A stretch of DNA of 64,000 bases from CALABS01 sp050260775 (GTDB lineage Bacteria > Pseudomonadota > Alphaproteobacteria > Rhodospirillales > Magnetospirillaceae): contig JBLNCP010000022.1 in assembly GCA_050260775.1 (NCBI GenBank), forward strand, positions 1 through 64,000, given 5' to 3'. A program made the translations under genes and the position numbers. The notes under the pieces are model-generated. The model saw only the letters and a list, made by a program, of their open reading frames with translations, was not told where the DNA came from and ran no database searches. Shown piece by piece: positions 55,939 to 64,000 of the stretch; within the stretch, counting starts at the first letter, position 1; each line of letters begins with the position of its first letter.

Positions 55939-56935
55939 CGCCGCCATCTTCGGCTGCGCCGGCCATGTCCTCACCGACGCCGAGCGCGCCTTCTTCACCC
56001 GGGTGAATCCCTTGGGGTTCATCCTGTTCGCCCGCAACGTCGACACCCCCGATCAGGTCCGTGCCTTGGTCGCCGACCTGCGCGCCTCGGTCGGCCGCGC
56101 CGACGCCCCGGTGCTGATCGACCAGGAGGGCGGCCGCGTCCAGCGGCTGCGTCCGCCCCATTGGCGCAAGGCGCCGCCGGGCGAGCCGTTCGCCAACCTG
56201 GCCGGCCGCGACCTCGCCGCCGCCAAGGAAGCCCTGCGCCTCAACTTCCGCTTGATCGGCCGCGAACTGGCCGACCTCGGCATCGACGTGGATTGCGCGC
56301 CGGTGCTCGACGTTCCCATTGCCGGCGCCCACGACGTCATCGGCGACCGCGCCTATGGCCGCACCCCCGACCGGGTGGCCGAACTCGGCCGCGCGGTGTG
56401 CGAGGGCCTGCTGGACGAGGGCGTGCTGCCCATCGTCAAGCACATCCCCGGCCATGGCCGCGCCATGGTCGACAGCCACCTGGCGCTGCCAGTGGTCGAG
56501 GCTTCGCGCGCCGAGCTGGAGGCCCAGGACTTCCCGCCGTTCCGGGCGTTGAACGATGCGCCCTGGGCCATGACCGCCCACGTCGTCTACAAGGCCATCG
56601 ACCCGTCGGCGCCCGCCACCACCTCGGCCAAGGTGATCGGTGAGATCATCCGTGGCGTGATCGGGTTCGAGGGCGTGCTGGTCTCGGACGACCTGTCCAT
56701 GAAGGCGCTGGGCGGCAGCTTCGAGGACCGCACCCGCGCCGCCCTCGACGCCGGCTGCGACGTGGTGCTTCACTGCAACGGCGACATGGGTGAGATGCAG
56801 GCGATCGCGTCGGCGGTGCGCCCGCTCACCGAGATCGCCCAGGAGCGCATCGCCCAGGCCTCCCGCCTGAAGCGCGCGCCAGCCGCCCTCGACGTGGTCG
56901 CCGCGGCGGCCCGCGTCGACGAGTTGCTGGCATGA
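55925..56935 (+). CDS. nagZ: Beta-N-acetylhexosaminidase NagZ
   Basis: A 336-residue GH3 enzyme that removes GlcNAc from anhydromuropeptides during peptidoglycan recycling. Signature regions are ILFARNVDTPDQV, LIDQEGGRVQRLRPPHW and the catalytic loop KHIPGHGRAMVDSH, in which the Asp-His dyad is complete. GVLVSDDLSMKAL supplies the nucleophile aspartate. The most likely start is a TTG inside the end of the SPOR gene, since no ATG or GTG nearby keeps the N-terminal strand. It ends in a four-base overlap with the M50 protease gene. Confidence 0.95.
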   Translation: MPASSAAIFGCAGHVLTDAERAFFTRVNPLGFILFARNVDTPDQVRALVADLRASVGRADAPVLIDQEGGRVQRLRPPHWRKAPPGEPFANLAGRDLAAAKEALRLNFRLIGRELADLGIDVDCAPVLDVPIAGAHDVIGDRAYGRTPDRVAELGRAVCEGLLDEGVLPIVKHIPGHGRAMVDSHLALPVVEASRAELEAQDFPPFRALNDAPWAMTAHVVYKAIDPSAPATTSAKVIGEIIRGVIGFEGVLVSDDLSMKALGGSFEDRTRAALDAGCDVVLHCNGDMGEMQAIASAVRPLTEIAQERIAQASRLKRAPAALDVVAAAARVDELLA

Positions 56936-57618
56936 CGAGCCTTGCCGGCGTAGCCCAGGGGCTGGCGGTCTGGGCGCTGCCCTTGATTTTCGCCGTGACC
57001 CTGCACGAGGCGGCGCACGGCTATGCCGCGCTGGCGCTCGGCGATGACACCGCCCGGCGCATGGGGCGGATTTCGCTCAATCCCCTGCGGCATGTCGACC
57101 CGTTCGGAACCTTGCTGCTGCCGGGCCTGCTGCTGCTGTTCGGCGGCGTCGTGTTCGGATGGGCCAAGCCGGTGCCCGTCAATTTCTCCAAGCTCAGAAA
57201 CCCCCGCTGGGGCATGGTGGCGGTCGCCATCGCCGGCCCGGCCACCAATCTGGTGCTCGCCACCCTGTGCGCCGCCGTGGCCAATTTCATCGAGTGGGTG
57301 CCGGAACCGGGCAAGGTCTGGCTGATCTTCAACCTCGACAACGCCATCTACCTCAACCTGCTGCTGGCGGTGTTCAACATGATCCCGGTGCCGCCGCTCG
57401 ATGGCGGGCGGGTGGCGACCGGCCTGCTGCCGCGGCCGCTGGCGATCCGCTTCGCCAGCCTGGAAGGCGCGGGCATGTTGATCATTCTGGCCGCCTTGTT
57501 CATCCTGCCGATGATCGGTCAACGGGTCGGGGTGGATCTCGACATCTTCCGCTGGCTGGTCAACGGGCCGGTCGACGCCCTGGCGCACCTCATCCTGGGC
57601 GCCGTGGGACCGACCTGA
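56932..57618 (+). CDS. M50-family membrane metalloprotease (site-2 protease-like)
   Basis: A 228-residue intramembrane protease. The zinc motif HEAAH lies in the first membrane segment (LIFAVTLHEAAHGYAAL), and the third ligand is in FNMIPVPPLDGGRV near residue 150. Four to six hydrophobic segments cover the length. It has no PDZ domain, as in the short rhomboid-size members. It overlaps nagZ by four bases. A conserved small membrane protease gene in this position is common in alphaproteobacteria; the substrate is unknown. Confidence 0.94.
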   Translation: MTSLAGVAQGLAVWALPLIFAVTLHEAAHGYAALALGDDTARRMGRISLNPLRHVDPFGTLLLPGLLLLFGGVVFGWAKPVPVNFSKLRNPRWGMVAVAIAGPATNLVLATLCAAVANFIEWVPEPGKVWLIFNLDNAIYLNLLLAVFNMIPVPPLDGGRVATGLLPRPLAIRFASLEGAGMLIILAALFILPMIGQRVGVDLDIFRWLVNGPVDALAHLILGAVGPT

Positions 57619-57646
57619 CGGCGCCGATTGCTGGGGGCAGGGGGTT

Positions 57647-58468
57647 ATGCAAGGGGACGTGTTCGAGGCCGATGAGCGCGGGGATGGCCGCGCCGACGAG
57701 GGCGAGCGCCTGCTGGTCGACCTCGAAGGCTTCGAGGGGCCGCTCGACGTGCTGCTGACGCTGGCCCGCGAGCAGAAGGTCGACCTCGCCCGCATCTCCA
57801 TCCTCAAGCTGGCCGACCAGTATCTCGGCTTCGTCGAACGCGTGCGGCGCACGCACCTCGACCTCGCCGCCGAATACCTGGTGATGGCGGCGTGGCTGGC
57901 CTTCCTCAAGTCGCGGCTGCTGCTGCCCGAGCCGGAGCCCGAGGCCGAGGACCAGCTGAGCGCGCTGGAGATGGCCGAGGTCCTGGCCTTCCGCCTGCGC
58001 CGGCTCGAAGCCATGCAGCGGGCGGGCACCGCCCTGCTGACGCGGCCGCGGCTGGGACGCGAGTTCTTCGCGCGCGGAGCACCCGAGGAGGTGCCGGTGG
58101 TCACCACCTCGATCTTCGACGTCCAGCTCTACGATCTGCTCAAGGCCTATGCCGACCACGTGGTGCGCACGTCGGTGCGCACGCTGCACATCGAGGCGCC
58201 CGATCTGTGGTCGGTCGAGGACGCCCTGCGTCGCCTGGAGCGGTTGCTTGGGCGCATGCCCGACTGGTCGGTGCTGTCGACCTACCTGCCGCCCTTCGAG
58301 GGCGACGTCCTCAAGATGAAATCGGCCGTCGCCTCGACCTTCATCGCCGCCCTGGAACTGGCGCGGCAGGGCAAGCTGGTGGTGCGCCAGGACGGCGGGC
58401 CCTATTCCCCGATCTACATCAAGGCGGCCGCGCCCGAGGCCGGAGACGAACCAATGGGGGAGGAGTGA
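57647..58468 (+). CDS. scpA: Segregation and condensation protein A
   Basis: A 273-residue ScpA (kleisin), which links Smc heads with ScpB in chromosome organisation. Landmarks are LLVDLEGFEGPLDVLLTLAREQKVDL near the N-terminus, EYLVMAAWLAFLKSRLLLP in the first third, and a C-terminal winged-helix region (AVASTFIAALELARQGKLVVRQ). It is the first partner of scpB, but a dispersed inverted repeat separates the two genes. It starts 28 bases after the M50 gene. Confidence 0.94.
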   Translation: MQGDVFEADERGDGRADEGERLLVDLEGFEGPLDVLLTLAREQKVDLARISILKLADQYLGFVERVRRTHLDLAAEYLVMAAWLAFLKSRLLLPEPEPEAEDQLSALEMAEVLAFRLRRLEAMQRAGTALLTRPRLGREFFARGAPEEVPVVTTSIFDVQLYDLLKAYADHVVRTSVRTLHIEAPDLWSVEDALRRLERLLGRMPDWSVLSTYLPPFEGDVLKMKSAVASTFIAALELARQGKLVVRQDGGPYSPIYIKAAAPEAGDEPMGEE

Positions 58469-58477
58469 AAATGGCCT

Positions 58478-58571
58478 GTCATCCCGACGACCATGGGGAG
58501 GAGGGAACTCGTGCGGCGGACACCCGATCTGACGGCGGCCGAATGAGATCCCTCGCTGCGCTCGGGATGAC
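58478..58571. repeat. Dispersed inverted-repeat element, copy 4, between scpA and scpB
   Basis: The left arm is GTCATCCCGACGACCATGGGGAGGAGGGAACTCGT and the right arm GAGATCCCTCGCTGCGCTCGGGATGAC. Unlike most copies it lies between two co-directional genes that usually sit close together, so it probably inserted into an existing operon. It could create polarity or an RNA hairpin between them. Confidence 0.85.
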
Positions 58572-58592
58572 AATCTTATTGGAAGCTTGCTC

Positions 58593-59246
58593 ATGACCGT
58601 CGACCGCGAGCACCTGCGTCTGGTCGAGGCGCTGATCTTCGCCTCCGCAGACCCCATCGACCAGCGCGCGGTGGTCGAACGGCTGCCCGAGGGCGTGGAT
58701 GCCGAGGCGGTGCTGGGCGAGCTGGAGCGCCAGTATGCCGGGCGCGGCGTCGTGCTGGTGCGGCGCGACGGCAAGTGGGCCTTCCGCACCGCCGACGATT
58801 TGGCCGAACAGCTGCGCATCGAGCAGACCGAGACGCGCCGGCTGTCCCGCGCCGCCGTCGAGGTGCTGGCCATCATCGCCTACAACCAGCCGATCACCCG
58901 CGCCGAGATCGAGGAGGTGCGCGGCGTCGCCTTGTCGAAGGGGACGCTCGACCTGCTGTTCGAGGCCGGGTGGATCCGTCCGCGCGGGCGCCGCCGCACC
59001 CCGGGGCGGCCGCTGCAATGGGGCACCACCGACGCGTTCCTCGACCATTTCGGCCTGGAAAGCCTCGACGACCTGCCCAATCTCAAGGAATTGAAGGCCG
59101 CGGGACTGCTCGACGCCCGCCCGGCCGCCGATGCCTACGGCAACCGCGCCGCCGAGGCCGGGCCACCGGTCGACACCGACGAAGCCGAGGACGAAGAGGT
59201 CGAGGAAAGCTTCGACGAGGAATTGCTGCTCGGGCTGACGGAGTGA
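58593..59246 (+). CDS. scpB: Segregation and condensation protein B
   Basis: A 217-residue ScpB with tandem winged-helix domains. Family landmarks are REHLRLVEALIFASADPID, LSRAAVEVLAIIAYNQPITRAEIEEVRGV and the second-domain motif WIRPRGRRRTPGRPLQWGTTDAFLDHFGL. The C-terminal tail is acidic (EAEDEEVEESFDEE type). The ATG start is favoured over an upstream TTG. It acts with ScpA and Smc. Confidence 0.95.
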   Translation: MTVDREHLRLVEALIFASADPIDQRAVVERLPEGVDAEAVLGELERQYAGRGVVLVRRDGKWAFRTADDLAEQLRIEQTETRRLSRAAVEVLAIIAYNQPITRAEIEEVRGVALSKGTLDLLFEAGWIRPRGRRRTPGRPLQWGTTDAFLDHFGLESLDDLPNLKELKAAGLLDARPAADAYGNRAAEAGPPVDTDEAEDEEVEESFDEELLLGLTE

Positions 59247-59366
59247 CGGCTGGGGGCGGGCATGGCTTTTGGCGGATGGATCGCTTTCGAGCGGTTGCTC
59301 TGCCCCATATCTTCTGCGATGATCCGCGCCCAACCCTCCATGACACGAAGGCAGGGAGTACGCTTC

Positions 59367-59591
59367 ATGGGTAGTTTCAGCATCTGGCACTGGCTGATCG
59401 TCCTGGTCATCGTGCTGCTGCTGTTCGGCGGCGCCGGCAAGATTCCCAAGCTCATGGGCGACATGGCCAAGGGCGTGAAGGCCTTCAAGAAGGGCCTCTC
59501 CGAGGAAGACGAGGCCAAGGCCGCCGCTCCCTCGCAGATCGACGCTCAGCCGGCCGCTCATGCGGCCGAGAAGGATGCGGCCAAGCACTGA
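59367..59591 (+). CDS. tatA: Sec-independent (Tat) translocase subunit TatA
   Basis: A 74-residue TatA with the N-terminal membrane helix (IWHWLIVLVIVLLLFGGAGKIP), the conserved FG hinge and an amphipathic helix (KLMGDMAKGVKAFKKGL), then an acidic/Ala tail. The ATG is preceded by GGGAG. It begins the tatABC operon, which exports folded cofactor proteins such as NapA and NapG. Confidence 0.97.
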   Translation: MGSFSIWHWLIVLVIVLLLFGGAGKIPKLMGDMAKGVKAFKKGLSEEDEAKAAAPSQIDAQPAAHAAEKDAAKH

Positions 59592-59617
59592 TGTCCCTGG
59601 CCGCGGAGTAGGGGCAC

Positions 59618-60049
59618 ATGTTCGACGTCGGCTGGGACGAGATGGCTTTGGTGGCCGTGGTCGCGTTGATCGTGATCGGGCCCAAGGACCTGCCGCACGT
59701 GCTGCGCACCGCCGGGCAATGGATGCGCAAGGCGCGTGAGCTGGCGGGCGAGTTCCAGCGCGGCGTCGACGACATGGTGCGCGAAGCCGAGCTCAGCGAA
59801 CTCAAGTCCCAGGTGGAAAAGGCCGCCGATACCAACGCGTTGAAGCGTCAGGTCGAGGCGGCGGTCGACCCCACCGGCGAGATCGCCCGGTCGCTGGAGG
59901 CTCCCAAGCTGGAGCAGCCGTCCGCCCCCGTCGCGATCGAGCCCCCGCCCGCCGCCGAGCCGGCCGGCGGTCCCGCTGCGGCCGAGCCCCCCGGCGCCTC
60001 TCCGGCCCCGGCTGCGGATCCCGCATCCCATAGGCCGCCCCAGCCGTGA
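59618..60049 (+). CDS. tatB: Tat translocase subunit TatB
   Basis: A 143-residue TatB. The membrane helix is WDEMALVAVVALIVIGPKDLP, with the conserved GPKDLP hinge. An amphipathic helix region (MRKARELAGEFQRGVDDMVR) is followed by a proline/alanine-rich tail. It forms the signal-recognition complex with TatC. Its stop overlaps the tatC GTG start. Confidence 0.97.
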   Translation: MFDVGWDEMALVAVVALIVIGPKDLPHVLRTAGQWMRKARELAGEFQRGVDDMVREAELSELKSQVEKAADTNALKRQVEAAVDPTGEIARSLEAPKLEQPSAPVAIEPPPAAEPAGGPAAAEPPGASPAPAADPASHRPPQP

Positions 60050-60885
60050 GCAACCGCGACGAAATCACCGACAAGAGCATGCCGCTGTTCGACCATCTGG
60101 TCGAGCTGCGCCGCCGCCTGTTGTGGTCGCTGATCGCCTTCGTGATCATCTTCGCGGCGTGCTTCTATTTCGCCTCGTACATCTACGAGTTCCTGCTCGA
60201 TCCCTACGCCAGGGTCGCGCTGGCCAAGGGCGGCATGCGCCGCCTGATCTACACCGCCCCGACCGAGGCCTTCTTCACCTACGTCAAGGTGTCCGCCTTC
60301 ACCGCCGCCGTCCTGTGCTTCCCGGTGTGGGCCGGCCAGCTGTGGGCCTTCGTCGCCCCCGGTCTCTACAAGCACGAGAAGCAGGCGTTCCTGCCGTTCC
60401 TGGTCGCCACGCCGATCCTGTTCCTGATGGGCGCGGCGATGGTCTACTTCCTCGTCCTGCCCATGCTGTACACCTACCTGCTGGGCTTCGAGAACCTGTT
60501 GCCCGGGCCGGGCGAACTGCCGATCCAGCTCGAGGCCAAGGTCAGCGAATCCCTGTCGCTGATCATGACCCTGATCTTCGCCTTCGGCCTGGCCTTCCAG
60601 CTGCCGGTGCTGCTGACCCTGCTGGCCCGCGTCGGCTTGGTCAGCGCCCAGGCCCTGGGCGAGAAGCGCCGCTACGCCATCGTCGGCGTCTTCATCTTCG
60701 CCGCGGTGGTCACGCCGCCCGATGTGGTCAGCCAGCTGTCGCTCGCCATCCCGATGGTGCTGCTGTACGAGATCTCGATCGTCTCGGCCCGCATGGTCGA
60801 GAAGAAGCGCGCCGAGCTTGAGGCGGAGGCCGACGCCGACGAGGCCGAAGACCACGTGGTCGAAGAGACCGACTTCAACGCCTAG
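60046..60885 (+). CDS. tatC: Tat translocase subunit TatC
   Basis: A 279-residue TatC with six predicted membrane helices. The N-terminal motif MPLFDHLVELRRRLLWSLIAF and the FxxE-type motif PTEAFFTYVKVSAF are conserved. The C-terminal region (RYAIVGVFIFAAVVTPPDVVSQ) is typical. It is the receptor for twin-arginine signals. The GTG start overlaps the tatB stop (GTGA). Confidence 0.98.
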   Translation: MSNRDEITDKSMPLFDHLVELRRRLLWSLIAFVIIFAACFYFASYIYEFLLDPYARVALAKGGMRRLIYTAPTEAFFTYVKVSAFTAAVLCFPVWAGQLWAFVAPGLYKHEKQAFLPFLVATPILFLMGAAMVYFLVLPMLYTYLLGFENLLPGPGELPIQLEAKVSESLSLIMTLIFAFGLAFQLPVLLTLLARVGLVSAQALGEKRRYAIVGVFIFAAVVTPPDVVSQLSLAIPMVLLYEISIVSARMVEKKRAELEAEADADEAEDHVVEETDFNA

Positions 60886-60893
60886 GTTTCCCT

Positions 60894-61164
60894 GTCATCC
60901 CCTTTGGCGGAGTGTCGTCTGCGGAAGCAGATCCTTCGCTGCGCTCAGGATGACAGCGGGGGAGGCGCGCCCCGGGATGAGGGGCCGGCTGCCATTTCCC
61001 TGTCATCCCGAGGAGCCTCGCGACGAGGGATCTCGTGGGACGGGGGCAGATCCTTCGCTACGCTCAGGATGACAATGGGGGGCGTGCCCGGATGAGGGCC
61101 GGATGCCATTTCCCTGTCATCCCGAGGAGCTTCGCGACGAGGGATCTCGTCGGGCCGGGATGAC
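60894..61164. repeat. Three tandem copies of the dispersed inverted-repeat element
   Basis: Units at about 60894-60954, 61002-61073 and 61116-61164 share GTCATCCCGAGGAGC and AGATCCTTCGCT-type arms. Units 2 and 3 also share the upstream GCCATTTCCCT block, giving a period of about 114 bases. They lie between the convergent tatC and binding-protein genes. Confidence 0.9.
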
Positions 61165-61182
61165 GGCAGGGTGCCGCGACAG

Positions 61183-62088
61183 TTATTCCGTCGGCCGGAA
61201 GGACTCGGCCGGCGAGCTGTCGGGATAGCGCAGCATCAGCTTCAGGACCTCGCTCATGGCGAAGTTGAGGCTGATGTCCTTGGGCGGGATCGGCGATTCG
61301 AACCACTTGGTGTAGAGGCGATTGATCTCGCCCGACTTCATCAGCCCGGCGACGGTGCCGTCGACCACCTGTTTGAAGGCCGGATCATTCTTGCGATACA
61401 TGATGGCGATCGGCTGTAGGTCGAGCGGCCGGCCGACGATCTCGAAGGCCGACGGCGTGCGCGAGGTCATGATCAGGCCGGCCAGCAGGTTGTCGTCCAT
61501 CACGAAGGCGGCCGCGGCGCTGGTCTCCAGCATGGCGAAGGAATCGGCGTGGTCCTTGCCGTAGACGGGATGGAAGTCGAGCTTCCGGCCGATCGGGTTC
61601 TCGCGCAGCAGCTCGATGCCGGTCGAGCCCGAGGTGGTGACCACCGTCTTGCCGGCCAGTTGCGCGATGTCGGTAATCCCGGACTCCTTCCTGACCGCCA
61701 TGCGGACGGTCGCCAGATAGGTAGTGGGCGCGAACGCCACCTGGGTCTGGCGCGCCTCGTTGTTGGTGGTCGAGCCGCACTCCAGGTCGATCTGGCCGCC
61801 CGCCAGCATCGTGATGCGGTTCTGCGAGGTCACCGGCACGTACTGCACCTTGAGCCCCGGCAGGGACAACTTCGCCTTCACCGCATCCACGATCCTATGG
61901 CAGATGTCGATGTGGTAGCCGATCGGCTTCTTCATCTCGTCGAGATAGGACAGCGGATAGGAGGCCTCGCGGATCCCCAGCGCCACGGTCCCCGTGCGCT
62001 TCACCTTGTCCAGGGTGCCCTCGGAGGCCTGTGCCGGAAGGGCGATGAGGGCTGCCAGTCCCATGGCGACCCAAGACTTCGCGGTCAT
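61183..62088 (-). CDS. Amino-acid-type periplasmic substrate-binding protein
   Basis: A 301-residue type II periplasmic-binding protein of the Glu/Asp/His-binding (PBPb, GltI-like) group. It has a signal peptide (MTAKSWVAMGLAALIALPAQA). The first lobe starts GTLDKVKRTGTVALGIREASYPLSYLD, and the ligand loop MLAGGQIDLECGSTTNNEARQ is characteristic. No permease or ATPase genes adjoin it. It may feed a transporter encoded elsewhere or act in sensing. The GGGGGGAG ribosome site supports the start. Confidence 0.9.
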   Translation of the reverse strand: MTAKSWVAMGLAALIALPAQASEGTLDKVKRTGTVALGIREASYPLSYLDEMKKPIGYHIDICHRIVDAVKAKLSLPGLKVQYVPVTSQNRITMLAGGQIDLECGSTTNNEARQTQVAFAPTTYLATVRMAVRKESGITDIAQLAGKTVVTTSGSTGIELLRENPIGRKLDFHPVYGKDHADSFAMLETSAAAAFVMDDNLLAGLIMTSRTPSAFEIVGRPLDLQPIAIMYRKNDPAFKQVVDGTVAGLMKSGEINRLYTKWFESPIPPKDISLNFAMSEVLKLMLRYPDSSPAESFRPTE

Positions 62089-62252
62089 ATGCACTCCCCC
62101 CCCAAACGGGCTGTTGCCGTGCGGCAATTTATAGGCGTCTAAACAGCGAGGATCAACTGTCAGGATACAATGGGCCGAGGGCTCGGGGAGGCGTGACAAT
62201 TGGTCGCGCGCAGCTTATAAGCCTTGCGTTCCGCGTCTTCCGGAAGGTTTCC
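62089..62252. promoter_or_regulatory. Divergent promoter region between the binding-protein gene and serS
   Basis: These 164 bases separate two divergent starts, so promoters for both must lie here. A GC-rich region near the middle (TGGGCCGAGGGCTCGGGG) is flanked by less GC-rich sequence. No specific site was assigned. Confidence 0.45.
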
Positions 62253-63521
62253 ATGCACGATCTGAAGTCGATCCGCGACAACCCGCAGGCCTTCGACGCC
62301 GGCCTGGCCCGCCGTGGCCTGGAGCCGCTGTCGGCCCGCATTCTGGATCTCGATACCCGCCGGCGTGCGGCCCAGACCCGCTTCCAGGAGATGCAGGCGC
62401 GCCGCAACGAGGCGTCGAAGCAGATCGGCTTGCTGAAGAAGCAGGGGCAGGACGCCACGGCCGTGATGGACGAGGTGGCCAAGCTCAAGGAGGAGATGCC
62501 GGCGCTGGAAGAGGCCGACAAGGCGCTGGGCGCCGAGATCGACTCCCTGCTGGCCGCCATCCCGAACCTGCCCGCCGACGACACTCCCGACGGGCCCGAC
62601 GAGAGCGCCAACGTCGAGATCCGTCGCTGGGGCACCCCCCGGGACTTCGACTTCCAGCCGCTGGAGCACGATGCGCTCGGCGAAAAGCTCGGCCTCATGG
62701 ATTTCGAAGGGGCGGCCAAGCTGTCGGGCGCCCGCTTCGTGGTACTGAAGGGTGGGCTGGCCCGGCTGGAGCGCGCGCTCGCCAATTTCATGCTCGACGT
62801 CCAGACCGGCGAGCACGGCTACACCGAATGCAACCCGCCGACCCTGGTCAAGGACGGCGCCCTGTTCGGCACCGGACAGTTGCCGAAATTCGGCGACGAT
62901 CTGTTCAAGACCTCGACCGGGCACTGGCTGATCCCCACCGCCGAGGTCCCGCTGACCAATCTGGTCGCCGACGAGATCCTGGACGAAACGAAGCTGCCGG
63001 TCCGCATGACGGCGCTCACGCCCTGCTATCGCTCCGAGGCCGGCGCGGCAGGCAAGGACACTCGCGGCATGATCCGCCAGCATCAGTTCTGGAAGGTCGA
63101 GATGGTGTCGATCGCCCATCCCGACCATTCCGACGCCGAGCACGAGCGCATGACCGGCTGCGCCGAGACCATCCTGCAGCGCCTGGGGCTGCCCTACCGC
63201 ACCGTGGTGCTGTGCACCGGCGACATGGGCTTCTCGGCGCGCAAGACCTACGACATCGAGGTGTGGCTGCCGGGGCAGGGGCGTTATCGCGAGATCTCGT
63301 CGTGCTCCAATTGCGGGGACTTCCAGGCCCGGCGGATGAAGGCGCGCTTCCGTCCCGAGGGCGAGAAGGGGACGCGCTTCGTCCACACCCTGAACGGTTC
63401 CGGGCTGGCCGTGGGCCGCACCCTGATCGCCGTGCTGGAGAACTACCAGCAGGCCGACGGGTCCATCGCCATTCCCGAGGCGCTCAAGCCCTACATGGGC
63501 GGACTGGACGTGATCCGCTGA
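62253..63521 (+). CDS. serS: Seryl-tRNA synthetase
   Basis: A 422-residue class II aminoacyl-tRNA synthetase. The N-terminal coiled-coil arm spans about residues 25-105. Class II motif 2 is CYRSEAGAAGKDTRGMIRQHQFWKVE and motif 3 lies in GSGLAVGRTLIAVLENYQ. The TSTGHWLIPTAEVPLTNL segment is SerRS-specific. CGGAAGG precedes the ATG. It overlaps surE by one base (TGATG). Confidence 0.98.
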   Translation: MHDLKSIRDNPQAFDAGLARRGLEPLSARILDLDTRRRAAQTRFQEMQARRNEASKQIGLLKKQGQDATAVMDEVAKLKEEMPALEEADKALGAEIDSLLAAIPNLPADDTPDGPDESANVEIRRWGTPRDFDFQPLEHDALGEKLGLMDFEGAAKLSGARFVVLKGGLARLERALANFMLDVQTGEHGYTECNPPTLVKDGALFGTGQLPKFGDDLFKTSTGHWLIPTAEVPLTNLVADEILDETKLPVRMTALTPCYRSEAGAAGKDTRGMIRQHQFWKVEMVSIAHPDHSDAEHERMTGCAETILQRLGLPYRTVVLCTGDMGFSARKTYDIEVWLPGQGRYREISSCSNCGDFQARRMKARFRPEGEKGTRFVHTLNGSGLAVGRTLIAVLENYQQADGSIAIPEALKPYMGGLDVIR

Positions 63522-64000
63522 TGTTCCCGCCGATTCTCGACCTGTCGGAAGCGCGGATTCTCGTTTCCAACGACGACGGCATCAACGCCCCCGGCATCAA
63601 GGTGCTGGAAAAGGTCGCGCGGTCGATCTCCAAGGACGTCTGGGTGGTGGCGCCCGAGACCGAGCAGTCGGCGGCGGGCCATTCGCTGACCATCCGCCGC
63701 CCCCTGCGGGTGCGGCAGGTGTCGCGTCGCCGCTATGCCGTCGATGGCACGCCGACCGACGCGGTGCTGCTGGGCATCAACCACGTGCTCAAGGACAAGC
63801 GGCCGACCCTGGTGCTGTCCGGCGTCAACCGCGGCGGCAACCTCGGCGAGGATGTCACCTACAGCGGCACCGTCGCCGCCGCCATGGAGGCGGTGATCCT
63901 CGGCATCCCGGCCATCGCGTTCAGCCAGTACTACGGTCCCGACAACCCGGTGCGCTGGTCCACCGCCGAACACTGGGCCCCCGAGATCATCCGGCGGGTG
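63521..64000 (+). CDS. surE: 5'/3'-nucleotidase SurE, N-terminal part (gene runs off window)
   Basis: The first 160 codons of SurE, a survival-protein nucleotidase. The metal site is ILVSNDDGINAPGIKVLE with the Asp-Asp pair. WVVAPETEQSAAGHSLTI and the VLSGVNRGGNLGEDVTYSGTVAAAMEA segment are also family signatures. The gene is directly coupled to serS, the usual alphaproteobacterial order. Confidence 0.97.
   Translation, partial: MFPPILDLSEARILVSNDDGINAPGIKVLEKVARSISKDVWVVAPETEQSAAGHSLTIRRPLRVRQVSRRRYAVDGTPTDAVLLGINHVLKDKRPTLVLSGVNRGGNLGEDVTYSGTVAAAMEAVILGIPAIAFSQYYGPDNPVRWSTAEHWAPEIIRRV

Overview
The window is GC-rich, densely packed alphaproteobacterial chromosome. The best fit is Rhodospirillales, probably Magnetospirillum or a close relative. 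Three things suggest this: the nap operon order napF-D-A-G-H-B-C, the abundance of chemoreceptors with a hemerythrin-fused regulator, and the core block erpA / dgt-argS-SPOR-nagZ-M50-scpA-scpB-tatABC / serS-surE. The taxonomic call is inference. No magnetosome genes, rRNA, tRNA, insertion sequence, prophage or CRISPR array was seen.

Layout. 1-7.4 kb: a chemosensory block on the minus strand (partial MCP, cheW, cheA, cheY, a STAS protein), then a plus-strand photoactive-yellow-protein-like PAS protein that lacks the chromophore cysteine, then a soluble globin-fold MCP that lacks the proximal heme histidine, then a DUF4142 protein. 7.8-15.8 kb: gltBD (glutamate synthase) and a Cache-domain MCP. 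15.9-33.5 kb: an exopolysaccharide locus with galE, a Wza-like lipoprotein, asparagine synthase, O-antigen ligase/polymerase, two glycosyltransferases, a Wzc-like co-polymerase/kinase and a putative GT-A protein. Within it lie a type I secretion ABC/HlyD pair and a large RTX beta-helix protein that is its probable cargo, followed by a sugar-nucleotide epimerase. 33.6-38.5 kb: an 82-aa orphan, nudC, a PAS-GGDEF-EAL protein, a small membrane protein and an AmiC-like Tat-exported binding protein. 38.5-44.8 kb: the periplasmic nitrate reductase operon, with an FNR-type site in front and a terminator behind. 44.9-48.8 kb: ilvD and a two-gene module (hemerythrin-REC and a heme-oxygenase-fold diiron protein). 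48.9-64 kb: fpr, xthA, a DUF922 protein, erpA, dgt, argS, SPOR protein, nagZ, M50 protease, scpAB, tatABC, an amino-acid binding protein, serS and surE (cut by the window end).

How it works together. Much of the window concerns sensing and respiration under changing oxygen and redox: several receptors, a c-di-GMP phosphodiesterase, hemerythrin-REC, Nap, and the Tat system needed to export NapA and NapG. The polysaccharide locus and the type I-secreted beta-helix protein look like a surface or biofilm matrix system. A family of dispersed inverted repeats (core GTCATCCCGAG ... CTCGGGATGAC) punctuates the 48.8-61.2 kb housekeeping region, mostly between convergent genes. One copy splits scpA from scpB and a tandem set of three follows tatC.
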